From Exiguobacterium sp. SL-9 (GTDB lineage: Bacteria; Bacillota; Bacilli; Exiguobacteriales; Exiguobacteriaceae), in the NCBI RefSeq assembly GCF_004336985.1, contig NZ_SJUO01000001.1, positions 186,001 to 250,000 of the forward strand: a stretch of 64,000 nucleotides of DNA. Reading direction: 5' to 3'. The position numbers were made by a program, and so were the translations under genes. This document shows, one piece after another, positions 35,446 through 43,258 of this stretch (the first letter of the stretch is position 1; every line of letters begins with the position of its first letter). A model generated the notes under the pieces. It did not search any database and was not told the origin of the DNA. It saw nothing but the letters and a program-made list of their open reading frames with translations.

Positions 35446-36872
35446 CATTGTGCCGCTTGTTGTTCGAGCGGTGTTTCCACACTTTGCACAGCAATCCGCG
35501 CAATCGTGAAGCCTGTGAACGCATAGATGATCGAGATGACCGGAACGATGAAGTTCAAGATCGCGTAAGGCGCATATTCGAATGCCCCGACTCCGAGTGT
35601 CCCGAGAATGAACACCCCGCACGTGTTCCACGGGATGAACACAGATGTCAGCGTCCCGCCGTCCTCGAGCGCTCGGGATAGGTTTTTCGAGTGAAGCCCC
35701 ATCTTTTCGTAGGCACCGGCAAACATGCGAGACGGGACGACAATTGAGATATATTGTTCCGAACACGTCGCATTCGTTGCCACACCAGCGAGAATCGTTG
35801 ATGCAATCATCGAACCGGCCGTCTTCGCGAGTTTGACGATTTGATTCATAATCGATTGCAGCATCCCCGAGTACTCTAGAATACCCCCGAACGTCATGGC
35901 GACGATTGTCATTGAGACGGTGTACATCATCGCGTCGAGCCCGCCCCGGCTGAACAAGTTGTCGACGAGTTCGTTACCAGTATTAATTACATAGCCGCTC
36001 TGGAGCGCCCCGACGCTGTCCGCAAGCGAACCCCCTTGGACGATGACTTGCGCGAGAAAGCCGAGTGTGATTCCAACGACGAGTGCCGGAATGGCCGGTA
36101 CTTTTCGCGCGACGAGAACGATGACAGCGAGCGGGATCAACAGTAGCCACGGCGAGATGACGAAGCTGTCCTGTAAGATACCCAGTGTCTGGACGATTTC
36201 AGAGGAATCCGTCGACGTCTCGCTGAATCGTCTTCCGAGCCACCAATAGGCGCCGAGCGCGATGACGAGTCCTGGAATCGTCGTGTACAGCATATGTCGG
36301 ATATGTTCGAACAAGTTCGTGTGCGTCAAACCCGCCGCGAGGTTCGTCGTATCCGACAACGGGGACATCTTATCCCCGAAGTATGCCCCTGAGATGACCG
36401 CTCCGGCGACCATCGGTGCTGGTATCCCCATACTCAGCCCGATGCCCATCCCGGCGACACCGATCGTTCCCATCGTCGACCATGAGCTGCCAATCGAGAG
36501 CGCGACGACCGAGCAGATGATACAAATCGTCACGAGAAAATAGGCTGGTGAAATAATCGTCAATCCGTAGTAAATCATCGTCGCGACGACGCCTCCCCCG
36601 ATCCAGGCACCGATCGTTAAACCGACTAAGATGATGATGACGACAGCCGGTAGTGCGAGCCGAATCCCTTTGTACATCATCTCCTCGATTTCTTTCCACT
36701 TGTACCCGTGTCGCCACGCGACGAGCGATGCGACCGCCGTCCCAACGATGAGCGGGATGTGTGGCCCTTGTTCCAATTTAACGATGGCTACGAGCATGAC
36801 CCCGATCATGACTAGTAGCGGTAATACCGCCCAGCGAAGCTTCATGTCTACTTTGTTCCCCTGTTGTTCCAT
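35445..36872 (-). CDS. NhaC-type Na+/H+ antiporter family transporter
   Basis: 475 aa with about 11-12 membrane segments. The NhaC-type cores IGSSWSTMGTIGVAG and SGAYFGDKMSPLSDTTNLAAG (about 150-190) and ATNATCSEQYISIV near 380 are all present. Members exchange Na+ for H+ or for organic anions and amino acids. Because the same 21-bp operator controls it and the epimerase-GNAT operon, it is more likely the importer of that pathway's substrate than a housekeeping antiporter (inference). A perfect cre overlaps its -35. Good GGGGAGGA site before ATG 36872. Confidence 0.88.
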   Translation of the reverse strand: MEQQGNKVDMKLRWAVLPLLVMIGVMLVAIVKLEQGPHIPLIVGTAVASLVAWRHGYKWKEIEEMMYKGIRLALPAVVIIILVGLTIGAWIGGGVVATMIYYGLTIISPAYFLVTICIICSVVALSIGSSWSTMGTIGVAGMGIGLSMGIPAPMVAGAVISGAYFGDKMSPLSDTTNLAAGLTHTNLFEHIRHMLYTTIPGLVIALGAYWWLGRRFSETSTDSSEIVQTLGILQDSFVISPWLLLIPLAVIVLVARKVPAIPALVVGITLGFLAQVIVQGGSLADSVGALQSGYVINTGNELVDNLFSRGGLDAMMYTVSMTIVAMTFGGILEYSGMLQSIMNQIVKLAKTAGSMIASTILAGVATNATCSEQYISIVVPSRMFAGAYEKMGLHSKNLSRALEDGGTLTSVFIPWNTCGVFILGTLGVGAFEYAPYAILNFIVPVISIIYAFTGFTIARIAVQSVETPLEQQAAQ

Positions 36873-36905
36873 GTCTCTTCCTCCCCGATAGCGAAAAATT
36901 CAGAA

Positions 36906-36926
36906 TTGTCGTTATATTGTCGCTAA
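36906..36926. promoter_or_regulatory. Operator copy 2 (NhaC-type gene)
   Basis: TTGTCGTTA, TAT, TGTCGCTAA: 19 of 21 bases equal to the copy at 34196-34216, the same orientation relative to the minus-strand gene and nearly the same distance from its start codon (34 versus 39 bases). It covers the predicted -10. Confidence 0.8.
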
Positions 36927-36949
36927 TAAGTAGATGATAACGCTTACAT
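36911..36949 (-). promoter_or_regulatory. Promoter and cre site of the NhaC-type gene
   Basis: Minus strand TTATCA (36935-36940), 18-bp spacer, TATAAC (36911-36916). ATGTAAGCGTTATCA (36935-36949) fits the cre consensus at every position and overlaps the -35, so CcpA and the cluster regulator would both repress here. Confidence 0.65.
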
Positions 36950-36963
36950 ATAGAGTTGGCAAT

Positions 36964-36986
36964 AAAAAAATGAACGGGCTTGTTCA
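36964..36986 (-). terminator. Terminator after the M20 gene
   Basis: Short stem TGAAC / GTTCA with a 6-base loop and seven T on the minus strand. It separates the M20 unit from the NhaC-type gene. Confidence 0.7.
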
Positions 36987-37009
36987 GCACGTCCATCTAG
37001 TTCATTCAT

Positions 37010-38107
37010 TCAGTTATCATTTGCGGCCCGTCGTAACGTGTCAGCGAGTAAAGCGGCCGCCTCCGGTAAGACATCACGGTCGAACGTCATGTGAGGATGA
37101 TGGAGCCCAGGCGTCAAGTTCGCACCGATCCCAATCATCGTCGCATCAAGACTCGGTTGTTCGACAGTGTAAAAATGAAAATCATCACTGCCTGAGGTGA
37201 TGATGCGGTCGACAAGCGCATGTTCCCCAAAGCGGTCGATAATCGCTTCAGCGGCATGTCGGCTCGAGCGTTCGCCAATTTCAGCACCTGGTGTGAAGTC
37301 TTGCCACTCCCAGTCGATGGTGACCCCGTGAAGGACAGCGATCTGTTGTAACATCGTCTCGACCCGGTCACGCAACGCCAGCAACTCCTTGTTTTGTTGT
37401 GCTCGGACATCGAGTGAGAACGTCGCGTTCCCGGGGATGATATTCAAATTGTCGCTACCGGCCTGGACACCCGTCAACTTGATCGAATACGGCTCGAACG
37501 GCGACAAGTACATGCTTTTTAACATCTGTTGAATCGTGAAGATGACATCTAACGCGTTCTGACCTTGATGCGGACGCGCACCATGGGCGTCATCGCCACT
37601 GACTTTGCCTTTTAAGAAAAATGCGGCTCCGTGTTGAATCGCAGCGGCATATTGTCCGCGCTGCAATTCCTCGAGCGGACGCAAATGGATGCCGTACAGC
37701 TGACTGACGTCTTTTAATGCCCCGTGTTGAATCATGGCGAGTGAGCCGTTCCCTTGCTCTTCCGCCGGTTGAAAAATGAAGCGAATCCGCTTCGATAGCG
37801 TCTCATGTCTCAACTCATCGAGCGCGCCGAGCACCATGCTGATGTTGGCGTCATGGCCACACGAATGGTTCGCTTGAAACGTACCGTCGACTTGTTGCCA
37901 AAGCGCATCGATATCGGCCCGAACGGCGATGACGTCGTCTCCTTTCCCAATCTCAGCGATGACCCCGGTCACGTCCACAAACGTCTCGTGCCGAACATCC
38001 CATGACGTCAAGATGTCGGCAATCGTCTTCGTCGTCTCTACTTCTTTCCAGCTCACTTCCGGATGGGCATGAAAATGCTCAAACCAGTTCAATACGTTCG
38101 TCGTCAT
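37010..38107 (-). CDS. M20-family amidohydrolase (N-acyl-amino acid deacylase type)
   Basis: 365 aa, M20D-like. Metal-binding and catalytic motifs: VRADIDAL, NHSCGHDANISM, FQPAEEQGNG (catalytic Glu pair), HLRP and the C-terminal LHHPHMTFD. Family members remove acyl groups from N-acyl-L-amino acids (aminoacylase, hippurate, IAA-amino acid hydrolases). ATG 38107 follows GGGGGATCGATC; the frame extends 28 codons upstream into the DoxX gene without a site. It is 20 bp downstream of the DoxX-type gene and next to the epimerase cluster, which suggests it deacylates the epimerised product. Confidence 0.9.
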   Translation of the reverse strand: MTTNVLNWFEHFHAHPEVSWKEVETTKTIADILTSWDVRHETFVDVTGVIAEIGKGDDVIAVRADIDALWQQVDGTFQANHSCGHDANISMVLGALDELRHETLSKRIRFIFQPAEEQGNGSLAMIQHGALKDVSQLYGIHLRPLEELQRGQYAAAIQHGAAFFLKGKVSGDDAHGARPHQGQNALDVIFTIQQMLKSMYLSPFEPYSIKLTGVQAGSDNLNIIPGNATFSLDVRAQQNKELLALRDRVETMLQQIAVLHGVTIDWEWQDFTPGAEIGERSSRHAAEAIIDRFGEHALVDRIITSGSDDFHFYTVEQPSLDATMIGIGANLTPGLHHPHMTFDRDVLPEAAALLADTLRRAANDN

Positions 38108-38127
38108 GATCGATCCCCCATATGTAC

Positions 38128-38472
38128 TTATATTTTTTTGACCCCTTTGATTAAGACCCATTGCAGTGGCAATCGAGCCCACGTGACCCATTTCGGGAGT
38201 GGCACTTTGCCAAGTTTCGACGGTTTGAGCGCCATATTGATATTGGCTGGGAATACCGCGATTAAGAAAGCAGGTAACGTCCCTTTCACGAAGCGCGTCC
38301 CTTTGTTCATGAGCAACAACACCCCATAGATGACCTCGATGACCCCACTTGCCTGCACCATGAACCGTTTAAACGGCCACGACTTCGGAATAATCGACAT
38401 GAACGCCCGTTCCTGAACGAAGTGCATGACACCTGCCCCTAAAAATAACATCCCATATAGTTTACGAATCAA
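38128..38472 (-). CDS. DoxX-family membrane protein
   Basis: 114 aa, four hydrophobic segments, with the family-like RKLYGMLFLGAGVMHFV start and ASGVIEVIYGVLLL second helix. TTG start after AAGGAGGGG (5 bases). DoxX-like proteins are poorly characterised; some take part in redox or sulfur stress. Likely co-transcribed with the M20 gene. No clear promoter fits between it and the htrA terminator, so part of its transcript may be read-through. Confidence 0.75.
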   Translation of the reverse strand: MIRKLYGMLFLGAGVMHFVQERAFMSIIPKSWPFKRFMVQASGVIEVIYGVLLLMNKGTRFVKGTLPAFLIAVFPANINMALKPSKLGKVPLPKWVTWARLPLQWVLIKGVKKI

Positions 38473-38501
38473 CTGAACCCCTCCTTTTTTCTAAGCATAA
38501 C

Positions 38502-38529
38502 AAAAAAGATGGGCTGTGTGCCCATCTTT
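38502..38529 (-). terminator. Terminator after the HtrA-type protease gene
   Basis: Stem AAAGATGGGC / GCCCATCTTT and TTTTTTG on the minus strand. Confidence 0.9.
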
Positions 38530-39790
38530 ACAGTGCGTCTCCATTCGCGTTTTGAATCTCGACATCGACCGTCTCGGTCTTGCCGTCACGAACGTATTCG
38601 ATTGTGACCGTTCCGTCCGTATCGCGAATCAGTTCACTCCGCAGATCAATGAATGACGAGACCGCCTGATCGTTGATTTTCACGATGACATCGCGCGCTT
38701 CAAGTCCTGCCCGTGCGGCCGAACTGTTTGCCTGTACTTCGACGATGATCGTGCCCGCCGTCACCGACTCCGGCAATTTGATTTGCTCGGTCAAGTACCC
38801 CGGAGGGAACTCCGAAACGTCTCGAAGCGAGACGCCGAGCGATGGATGATTCACTTCGCCAGTCTGTTCGATTTGATTGATGAGCGGTAAGGCGATATCG
38901 ACCGGGATCGAGAAACCGACCCCTTCGACCGAATCAGTCGCAATCTTCATCGAGTTGATTCCAATCAACTGTCCCGATTCGTTGATTAACGCGCCACCAG
39001 AGTTACCCGGGTTGATGGCAGCATCCGTCTGGATGACCTCGGCGTTAAAATCGGCTTGTCCATTCTCATCCGTATCAACCGGTACGAGACGTGACGTCGA
39101 CGAGACGACACCGCGTGTGACCGAGTTCTCAAACTGACCGAGCGGGTTACCGATGGCGACGACGGTCTGCCCCGGTTTCAACTCGCTAGACTTACCAATC
39201 GAGATAACAGACGACACTTTGTCCGCGTCGACTTCGAGCACGGCCAAGTCGTACGTGGCATCGCTACCCATGAGTTTGGCGTCTGCCGTTGACCCGTCAT
39301 TGAACGTCACGGTCAAACGATCGGCCCCGTTGACGACGTGATGGTTTGTAACGATATAAGCCGAGTCGCCGTCTTTCTTATAGATGACGCCCGAGCCGAC
39401 CCCGGCCTCGACAGCTTCACTTGAAAAACCGTTTGACGCGAAATTATTCACTGTCACGACAGCCGGCTGTGCAGTTGCGACGGCATCAGTGACTGAGTTA
39501 TCGGCCTTCGTCGATGTCGTTTGGACCGGTGATCCTTCCGACGTCACGTTCGTATCCGACACATTCGTCGGCATTTGATCGATGAACGGGAAAGCGATCG
39601 CGCCGGTCAACACGGCGCCGATGACACCGCCGACAAACCCAGGGAACATCCGCCCGACGAACGATGGTCGGGCTGGTTGCTCTGCGCGCGACGGTTGTTG
39701 TCGCTGTTCCGACGAGCCGAGCTCGGTATCGAGCCAATCCTCGCGTTGATTCGATTCATTTGATTCTGTTGGACGATCATTGTGTTCCAT
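38528..39790 (-). CDS. HtrA/DegP-like serine protease, membrane-anchored
   Basis: 420 aa. Cytoplasmic polar N-terminus of about 45 residues, one membrane helix (about 48-68), a Thr/Ser-rich linker, then a trypsin-like domain with catalytic His151 (TNHHVV), Asp181 (YDLAVL) and Ser264 (PGNSGGAL), and one PDZ domain (about 315-405). This is the Firmicute HtrA/HtrB/YyxA layout: extracytoplasmic quality control of misfolded proteins. In Bacillus such genes are under CssRS control; no CssR site can be asserted here. Single gene. Confidence 0.93.
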   Translation of the reverse strand: MEHNDRPTESNESNQREDWLDTELGSSEQRQQPSRAEQPARPSFVGRMFPGFVGGVIGAVLTGAIAFPFIDQMPTNVSDTNVTSEGSPVQTTSTKADNSVTDAVATAQPAVVTVNNFASNGFSSEAVEAGVGSGVIYKKDGDSAYIVTNHHVVNGADRLTVTFNDGSTADAKLMGSDATYDLAVLEVDADKVSSVISIGKSSELKPGQTVVAIGNPLGQFENSVTRGVVSSTSRLVPVDTDENGQADFNAEVIQTDAAINPGNSGGALINESGQLIGINSMKIATDSVEGVGFSIPVDIALPLINQIEQTGEVNHPSLGVSLRDVSEFPPGYLTEQIKLPESVTAGTIIVEVQANSSAARAGLEARDVIVKINDQAVSSFIDLRSELIRDTDGTVTIEYVRDGKTETVDVEIQNANGDAL

Positions 39791-39911
39791 GTGTAATCAT
39801 CTCCCATATGATGTTTCCTCTTTGTTCTACCCTTAGTATAAGAGGCCTAGTCATCGATTTGCGGAAATGAAGCATCGATTACAAGATTCTTCACAATTTG
39901 CGTCAATTGGG

Positions 39912-40730
39912 TCAAACGATGACGTTTTTTAGCGTCCCGAGCCCCGTGATGCTTACCTCGACCGTGTCTCCTGATTGTAGATAGACAGGCGGCTTCATGC
40001 CGTGGCCGACCCCAGCCGGTGTGCCGGTCGCGATGATATCACCTGCTTCAAGTGTCATCCCTTTTGACAATGTCCGAATCAACTCTTCGATTGGGCGAAT
40101 CATATCCGCCGTCGAGCCGGATTGACGTGTCTCGCCGTTCACGACCGTTTGAATCGTGAGTGGGAACTCAAGTTCATCCGGTGTGACGATATACGGTCCG
40201 AGCGGACAGAACGTGTCGAACGATTTACCGCGGAAAAATTGGACGTGCTGTTTTTGGACGTCCCGGGCCGTGATGTCGTTCAGAATCGTATAACCGAAAA
40301 TGTGAGCGTCAACGTGATCGATGTCCCGGCCCGACTTTCCGATGATGACGGCGAGTTCGCCTTCATAATCGAGTTGATCGGTCAATTCAGGATGACGTTC
40401 GATGACAGCCCCTGGCCCGACGACCGAAGTCGGTGCTTTCGTGAAGATGACGAGTTTCCCTGCTCCCGCCGTATCCATTTCTTTCACATGTTTTTCATAG
40501 TTCTTTCCGATACAGATGACGTTTTTAAGCGGTCGGTATGGTGCGACGAGCGTGACGTCGTTCAGTGTTGACCGGGGCGCGACGTCTAAATCGACGTCCG
40601 GTTCAAACTCACGCGCGATGACTTCTAACAGCGAAGTCGTATGTAATTGATCGCTGACGTCATAAACGAACTCCCCAGCTACGACACCGACCCTTTGCTC
40701 TCCTTCAACTTGAAAACTACACCATTTCAT
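39912..40730 (-). CDS. Fumarylacetoacetate hydrolase family protein
   Basis: 272 aa. The C-terminal FAH fold (from about 70) has CIGKNYEKHVKEM and the metal-binding acidic residues in LDYEGELAVIIG and NDITARDVQ, with GDIIATGTPAGVG near the end. Members cleave C-C bonds of acylpyruvates or decarboxylate oxaloacetate (FAHD1-like); this short two-domain type is most often acylpyruvase/oxaloacetate decarboxylase. ATG 40730 follows AAGGGGGA; an upstream in-frame ATG lacks a site. Confidence 0.88.
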   Translation of the reverse strand: MKWCSFQVEGEQRVGVVAGEFVYDVSDQLHTTSLLEVIAREFEPDVDLDVAPRSTLNDVTLVAPYRPLKNVICIGKNYEKHVKEMDTAGAGKLVIFTKAPTSVVGPGAVIERHPELTDQLDYEGELAVIIGKSGRDIDHVDAHIFGYTILNDITARDVQKQHVQFFRGKSFDTFCPLGPYIVTPDELEFPLTIQTVVNGETRQSGSTADMIRPIEELIRTLSKGMTLEAGDIIATGTPAGVGHGMKPPVYLQSGDTVEVSITGLGTLKNVIV

Positions 40731-40758
40731 CAAAATTCCCCCTTTTTTGCTAGTATAC

Positions 40759-40787
40759 AAAAAATCAGGGCGCGACGGCCCCGATTA
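40759..40787 (-). terminator. Terminator after nrdG
   Basis: Imperfect stem AATCGGGGC / GCGCCCTGATT with TTTTTTG on the minus strand; it begins in the last codons of nrdG. Confidence 0.7.
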
Positions 40788-41240
40788 CGCTTTGTTCAAG
40801 AATATAATTCGCTGATTGCTCGACCCCCGAAATCGGAGCGACCGGTCCATGAGCGGCTGTTCGAAGCGACCGTCGACGAGCACATCGGCACGGTCGAGCA
40901 CGCTCGAGATATGCTCGTCTTCCATGGCTTGTAACTGTTCGAACGTATAACCAGTATACACCCAGACATTTTTCTGTAGCTCTTTACACCCGTTGACGAG
41001 CCGGGCCAGTTCTTTCGGCTGCAGAAACGGCTCTCCGCCTGAAATCGTCACTCCGTCCCAGCCGGACTGTTCGACTCGACCAAGCAAGTCCTCGACCGAG
41101 ACGTCTTGACCTCCGCGTGGATTCCACGATTCTGGATTGTGACACCCTAGGCACCGGTGGGGACAGCCTGCCGTAAAGATGACGGAACGAATGCCCGGCC
41201 CGTCGACGACCGATTCGTCAAGTACGGATAGGACGCGCAT
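40785..41240 (-). CDS. nrdG: Anaerobic ribonucleotide reductase activating enzyme
   Basis: 151 aa radical-SAM activase. The [4Fe-4S] motif is CPHRCLGC (CxxxCxxC, residues 26-33), followed by SGGEPFLQP. It cleaves S-adenosylmethionine to generate the glycyl radical on NrdD. Starts inside the nrdD 3' end (23-bp overlap) with its own GAGGGTG site, so the pair is coupled. Confidence 0.95.
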   Translation of the reverse strand: MRVLSVLDESVVDGPGIRSVIFTAGCPHRCLGCHNPESWNPRGGQDVSVEDLLGRVEQSGWDGVTISGGEPFLQPKELARLVNGCKELQKNVWVYTGYTFEQLQAMEDEHISSVLDRADVLVDGRFEQPLMDRSLRFRGSSNQRIIFLNKA

Positions 41241-43062
41241 GATGCTTCACCCTCGCTCGTTCTTCTTCTCGTTTTGCTGAATTCCACCGGTCCATCGTGC
41301 CGACCAGATAGCCGGTGATCCGACGAATCCGTTCAATCCGCTCGTGCTCGCCGCACGTTGGGCAAGATTCATCGATGATGCCTTCGAGACCGCAACGGCC
41401 ACACCGATCGACGGGATGGTTGATTGATCCGTAGCCGACGTTTTCGGTCCGCATGAGCCGGACAATCGCTTCGACCGCTTCCGGATTATGAGCGAGCGAT
41501 CCGTCGACTTCGACGTACGTGATATGCCCCGCATCACAGAGCGCATGGTACGGCGCTTCGAGACGGACCTTATCGCGAATCGAGACCGATTGATACACAG
41601 GTACATGGAATGAGTTCGTGTAAAAGGCGCGATCGGTCACCCCTTCGATGATTCCAAACGCTTGTTGGTCTCTTGCCACAAATTTACCGGACAACCCTTC
41701 TGCCGGAGTGGCTAGTAATGAAAAGTTCAAATCGTGCTGCTCCGACGCCTGCTTCATCCGATTACGTAAATGCGTGACGATATCGAGGCCGAGCCGTTCC
41801 GCCTCACGTGATTCGACATGCGTGCCCCCAGTGAGCACCCGCAGCGCCTCAGCGAGACCGATGAATCCGATTGAGAGCGTCCCTTGCTTCAACACCTCAC
41901 GAAGATCATCTTCCGGGCCGAGCGTATCGCTCCCCCGCCAGACGTGCTGGGCGTAAAGAAAGCGAAATTCGTCGGCATGGCGCTTCGCTTGATAGTCGAA
42001 CCGTTCGAGCAATTGCTCGATGGCGACGTCGACATAGACGTCGAGCGTTTCATAAAATGAATGGATGTCTGAAGCGACGAGTGCCAACTTAACCAAATTC
42101 AAGGTCGAGAACGATAAATTCCCTCTGCCAATCGACGTCTCGGCGCCATGCCGATTCCCCATCACCCGGGTCCGGCAACCCATGTAGGCGACTTCCGAGG
42201 CGTGCGTCCCGTCGTAGTACTGCAGGTTGAACGGGGCGTCGACGAACGAGAAGTTCGGGAATAACCGTTTGCCGGTCACACGACAAGCGAGTCGGAACAA
42301 GTCGACGTTCGGATCGTCCTCATGGAAGTTGACGCCTTCTTTCACTTTGAAGATTTGAATTGGGAAGATCGGTGTCTCCCCGTTGCCGAGCCCCCGTTCG
42401 GTTGCACGCAACAACTCCCGGATGAATATCCGTCCCCAACGGCTCGTATCGGTCCCATAGTTGATCGAGACGAACGGTACTTGTCCACCGCCTCGTGAAT
42501 GCATCGAATTAGCATTATGAATGAACGCCTCACAGGCTTGATACGTTGCTGTGACTGTTTCGGCCTCAGCGACTTCAATGAGTTGCTCGCTCGACCATTC
42601 GACTGGAAGCTTCTTGAGCCGCTCCAGTTGACGTTCATACGTCTTTTCGACATATGGAGCCAAATCGACGTCGAACATCGGGAACGCCTGTCCTCCGTGC
42701 TGCATATTCTGATTCGCTTGAAGGATAATTGAAGCGAGTGCCATCGCCGAGCGGATGTCTTGGGGCGGGCGAATGGTCCCGTGTCCGGTATGAAATCCGT
42801 TCGTCAGCAATTCGCCGAGCGGGATTTGACAACACGTCGTCGACCCTGTCACGTAATAGTCGGCATCATGGATATACAAAAAATTGTCCGCGACGGCCTG
42901 ACGTGACCGCTCTGACAACAAGTACGACGTCGACAACTGTTTCGACACTTCTGAGGATAACCGCGCCAGTTTGCCAAGTGGTGATTTCCCGTCGACGTTG
43001 GCGTTCTCTTGTACGAGATCTTGATCTGGGAGAACACAGACATCTTCATAAAGCTGGAGCAT
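41218..43062 (-). CDS. nrdD: Anaerobic (class III) ribonucleoside-triphosphate reductase
   Basis: Oxygen-sensitive glycyl-radical enzyme that makes dNTPs under anoxia. 614 aa from ATG 43062 (GGAG 5 bases before; GTG 43068 possible). Conserved cysteines Cys78 (STTCCQ) and Cys296 (YMGCRTR), glycyl-radical loop RITGYLVG with Gly584, and a C-terminal zinc site (CGRCG..CPTCG). Glu405 in IGLAEAL corresponds to the glutamate of formate-dependent enzymes. It lacks the N-terminal ATP-cone found in E. coli NrdD (about 710 aa), so allosteric activity control by dATP may be missing. Paired NrdR-like boxes lie upstream. Confidence 0.93.
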   Translation of the reverse strand: MLQLYEDVCVLPDQDLVQENANVDGKSPLGKLARLSSEVSKQLSTSYLLSERSRQAVADNFLYIHDADYYVTGSTTCCQIPLGELLTNGFHTGHGTIRPPQDIRSAMALASIILQANQNMQHGGQAFPMFDVDLAPYVEKTYERQLERLKKLPVEWSSEQLIEVAEAETVTATYQACEAFIHNANSMHSRGGGQVPFVSINYGTDTSRWGRIFIRELLRATERGLGNGETPIFPIQIFKVKEGVNFHEDDPNVDLFRLACRVTGKRLFPNFSFVDAPFNLQYYDGTHASEVAYMGCRTRVMGNRHGAETSIGRGNLSFSTLNLVKLALVASDIHSFYETLDVYVDVAIEQLLERFDYQAKRHADEFRFLYAQHVWRGSDTLGPEDDLREVLKQGTLSIGFIGLAEALRVLTGGTHVESREAERLGLDIVTHLRNRMKQASEQHDLNFSLLATPAEGLSGKFVARDQQAFGIIEGVTDRAFYTNSFHVPVYQSVSIRDKVRLEAPYHALCDAGHITYVEVDGSLAHNPEAVEAIVRLMRTENVGYGSINHPVDRCGRCGLEGIIDESCPTCGEHERIERIRRITGYLVGTMDRWNSAKREEERARVKHHARPIRT

Positions 43063-43079
43063 ATTCACTCCGCATCACC

Positions 43080-43136
43080 TCACTATATATTGATTATAAA
43101 AGAGTTTTTAACTCTCTTATGTTCTATATATAGATT
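43080..43136. promoter_or_regulatory. Two NrdR-like boxes upstream of nrdDG
   Basis: TCACTATATATTGATT (43080-43095) matches 13 of 16, and GTTCTATATATAGATT (43121-43136) 11 of 16 positions of the NrdR-box consensus ACACWATATATWGTGT. Their start-to-start distance of 41 bp is close to four helical turns, and NrdR sites normally come in phased pairs before nrd genes. Confidence 0.6.
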
Positions 43137-43198
43137 ATGTCACGTTTCACCGTTAAAATGCGAAGTCGAAATTGTGAGCGTTGACTGTGAGATATTCG

Positions 43199-43235
43199 CA
43201 AAAACAGTCGAGCCCTAGTTTGGGACTCGACTGTT
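43199..43235 (-). terminator. Terminator after the formate/nitrite channel gene
   Basis: Stem AACAGTCGAG / CTCGACTGTT with a 13-base loop and TTTTTG on the minus strand. Confidence 0.85.
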
Positions 43236-43258
43236 CCTTGAGATAAACCTACTCACCA

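Noticed and set aside
35245-35766. 173-codon minus frame across the regulator and transporter ends
   Set aside because: It spans a terminator and two real convergent genes in the wrong frame.
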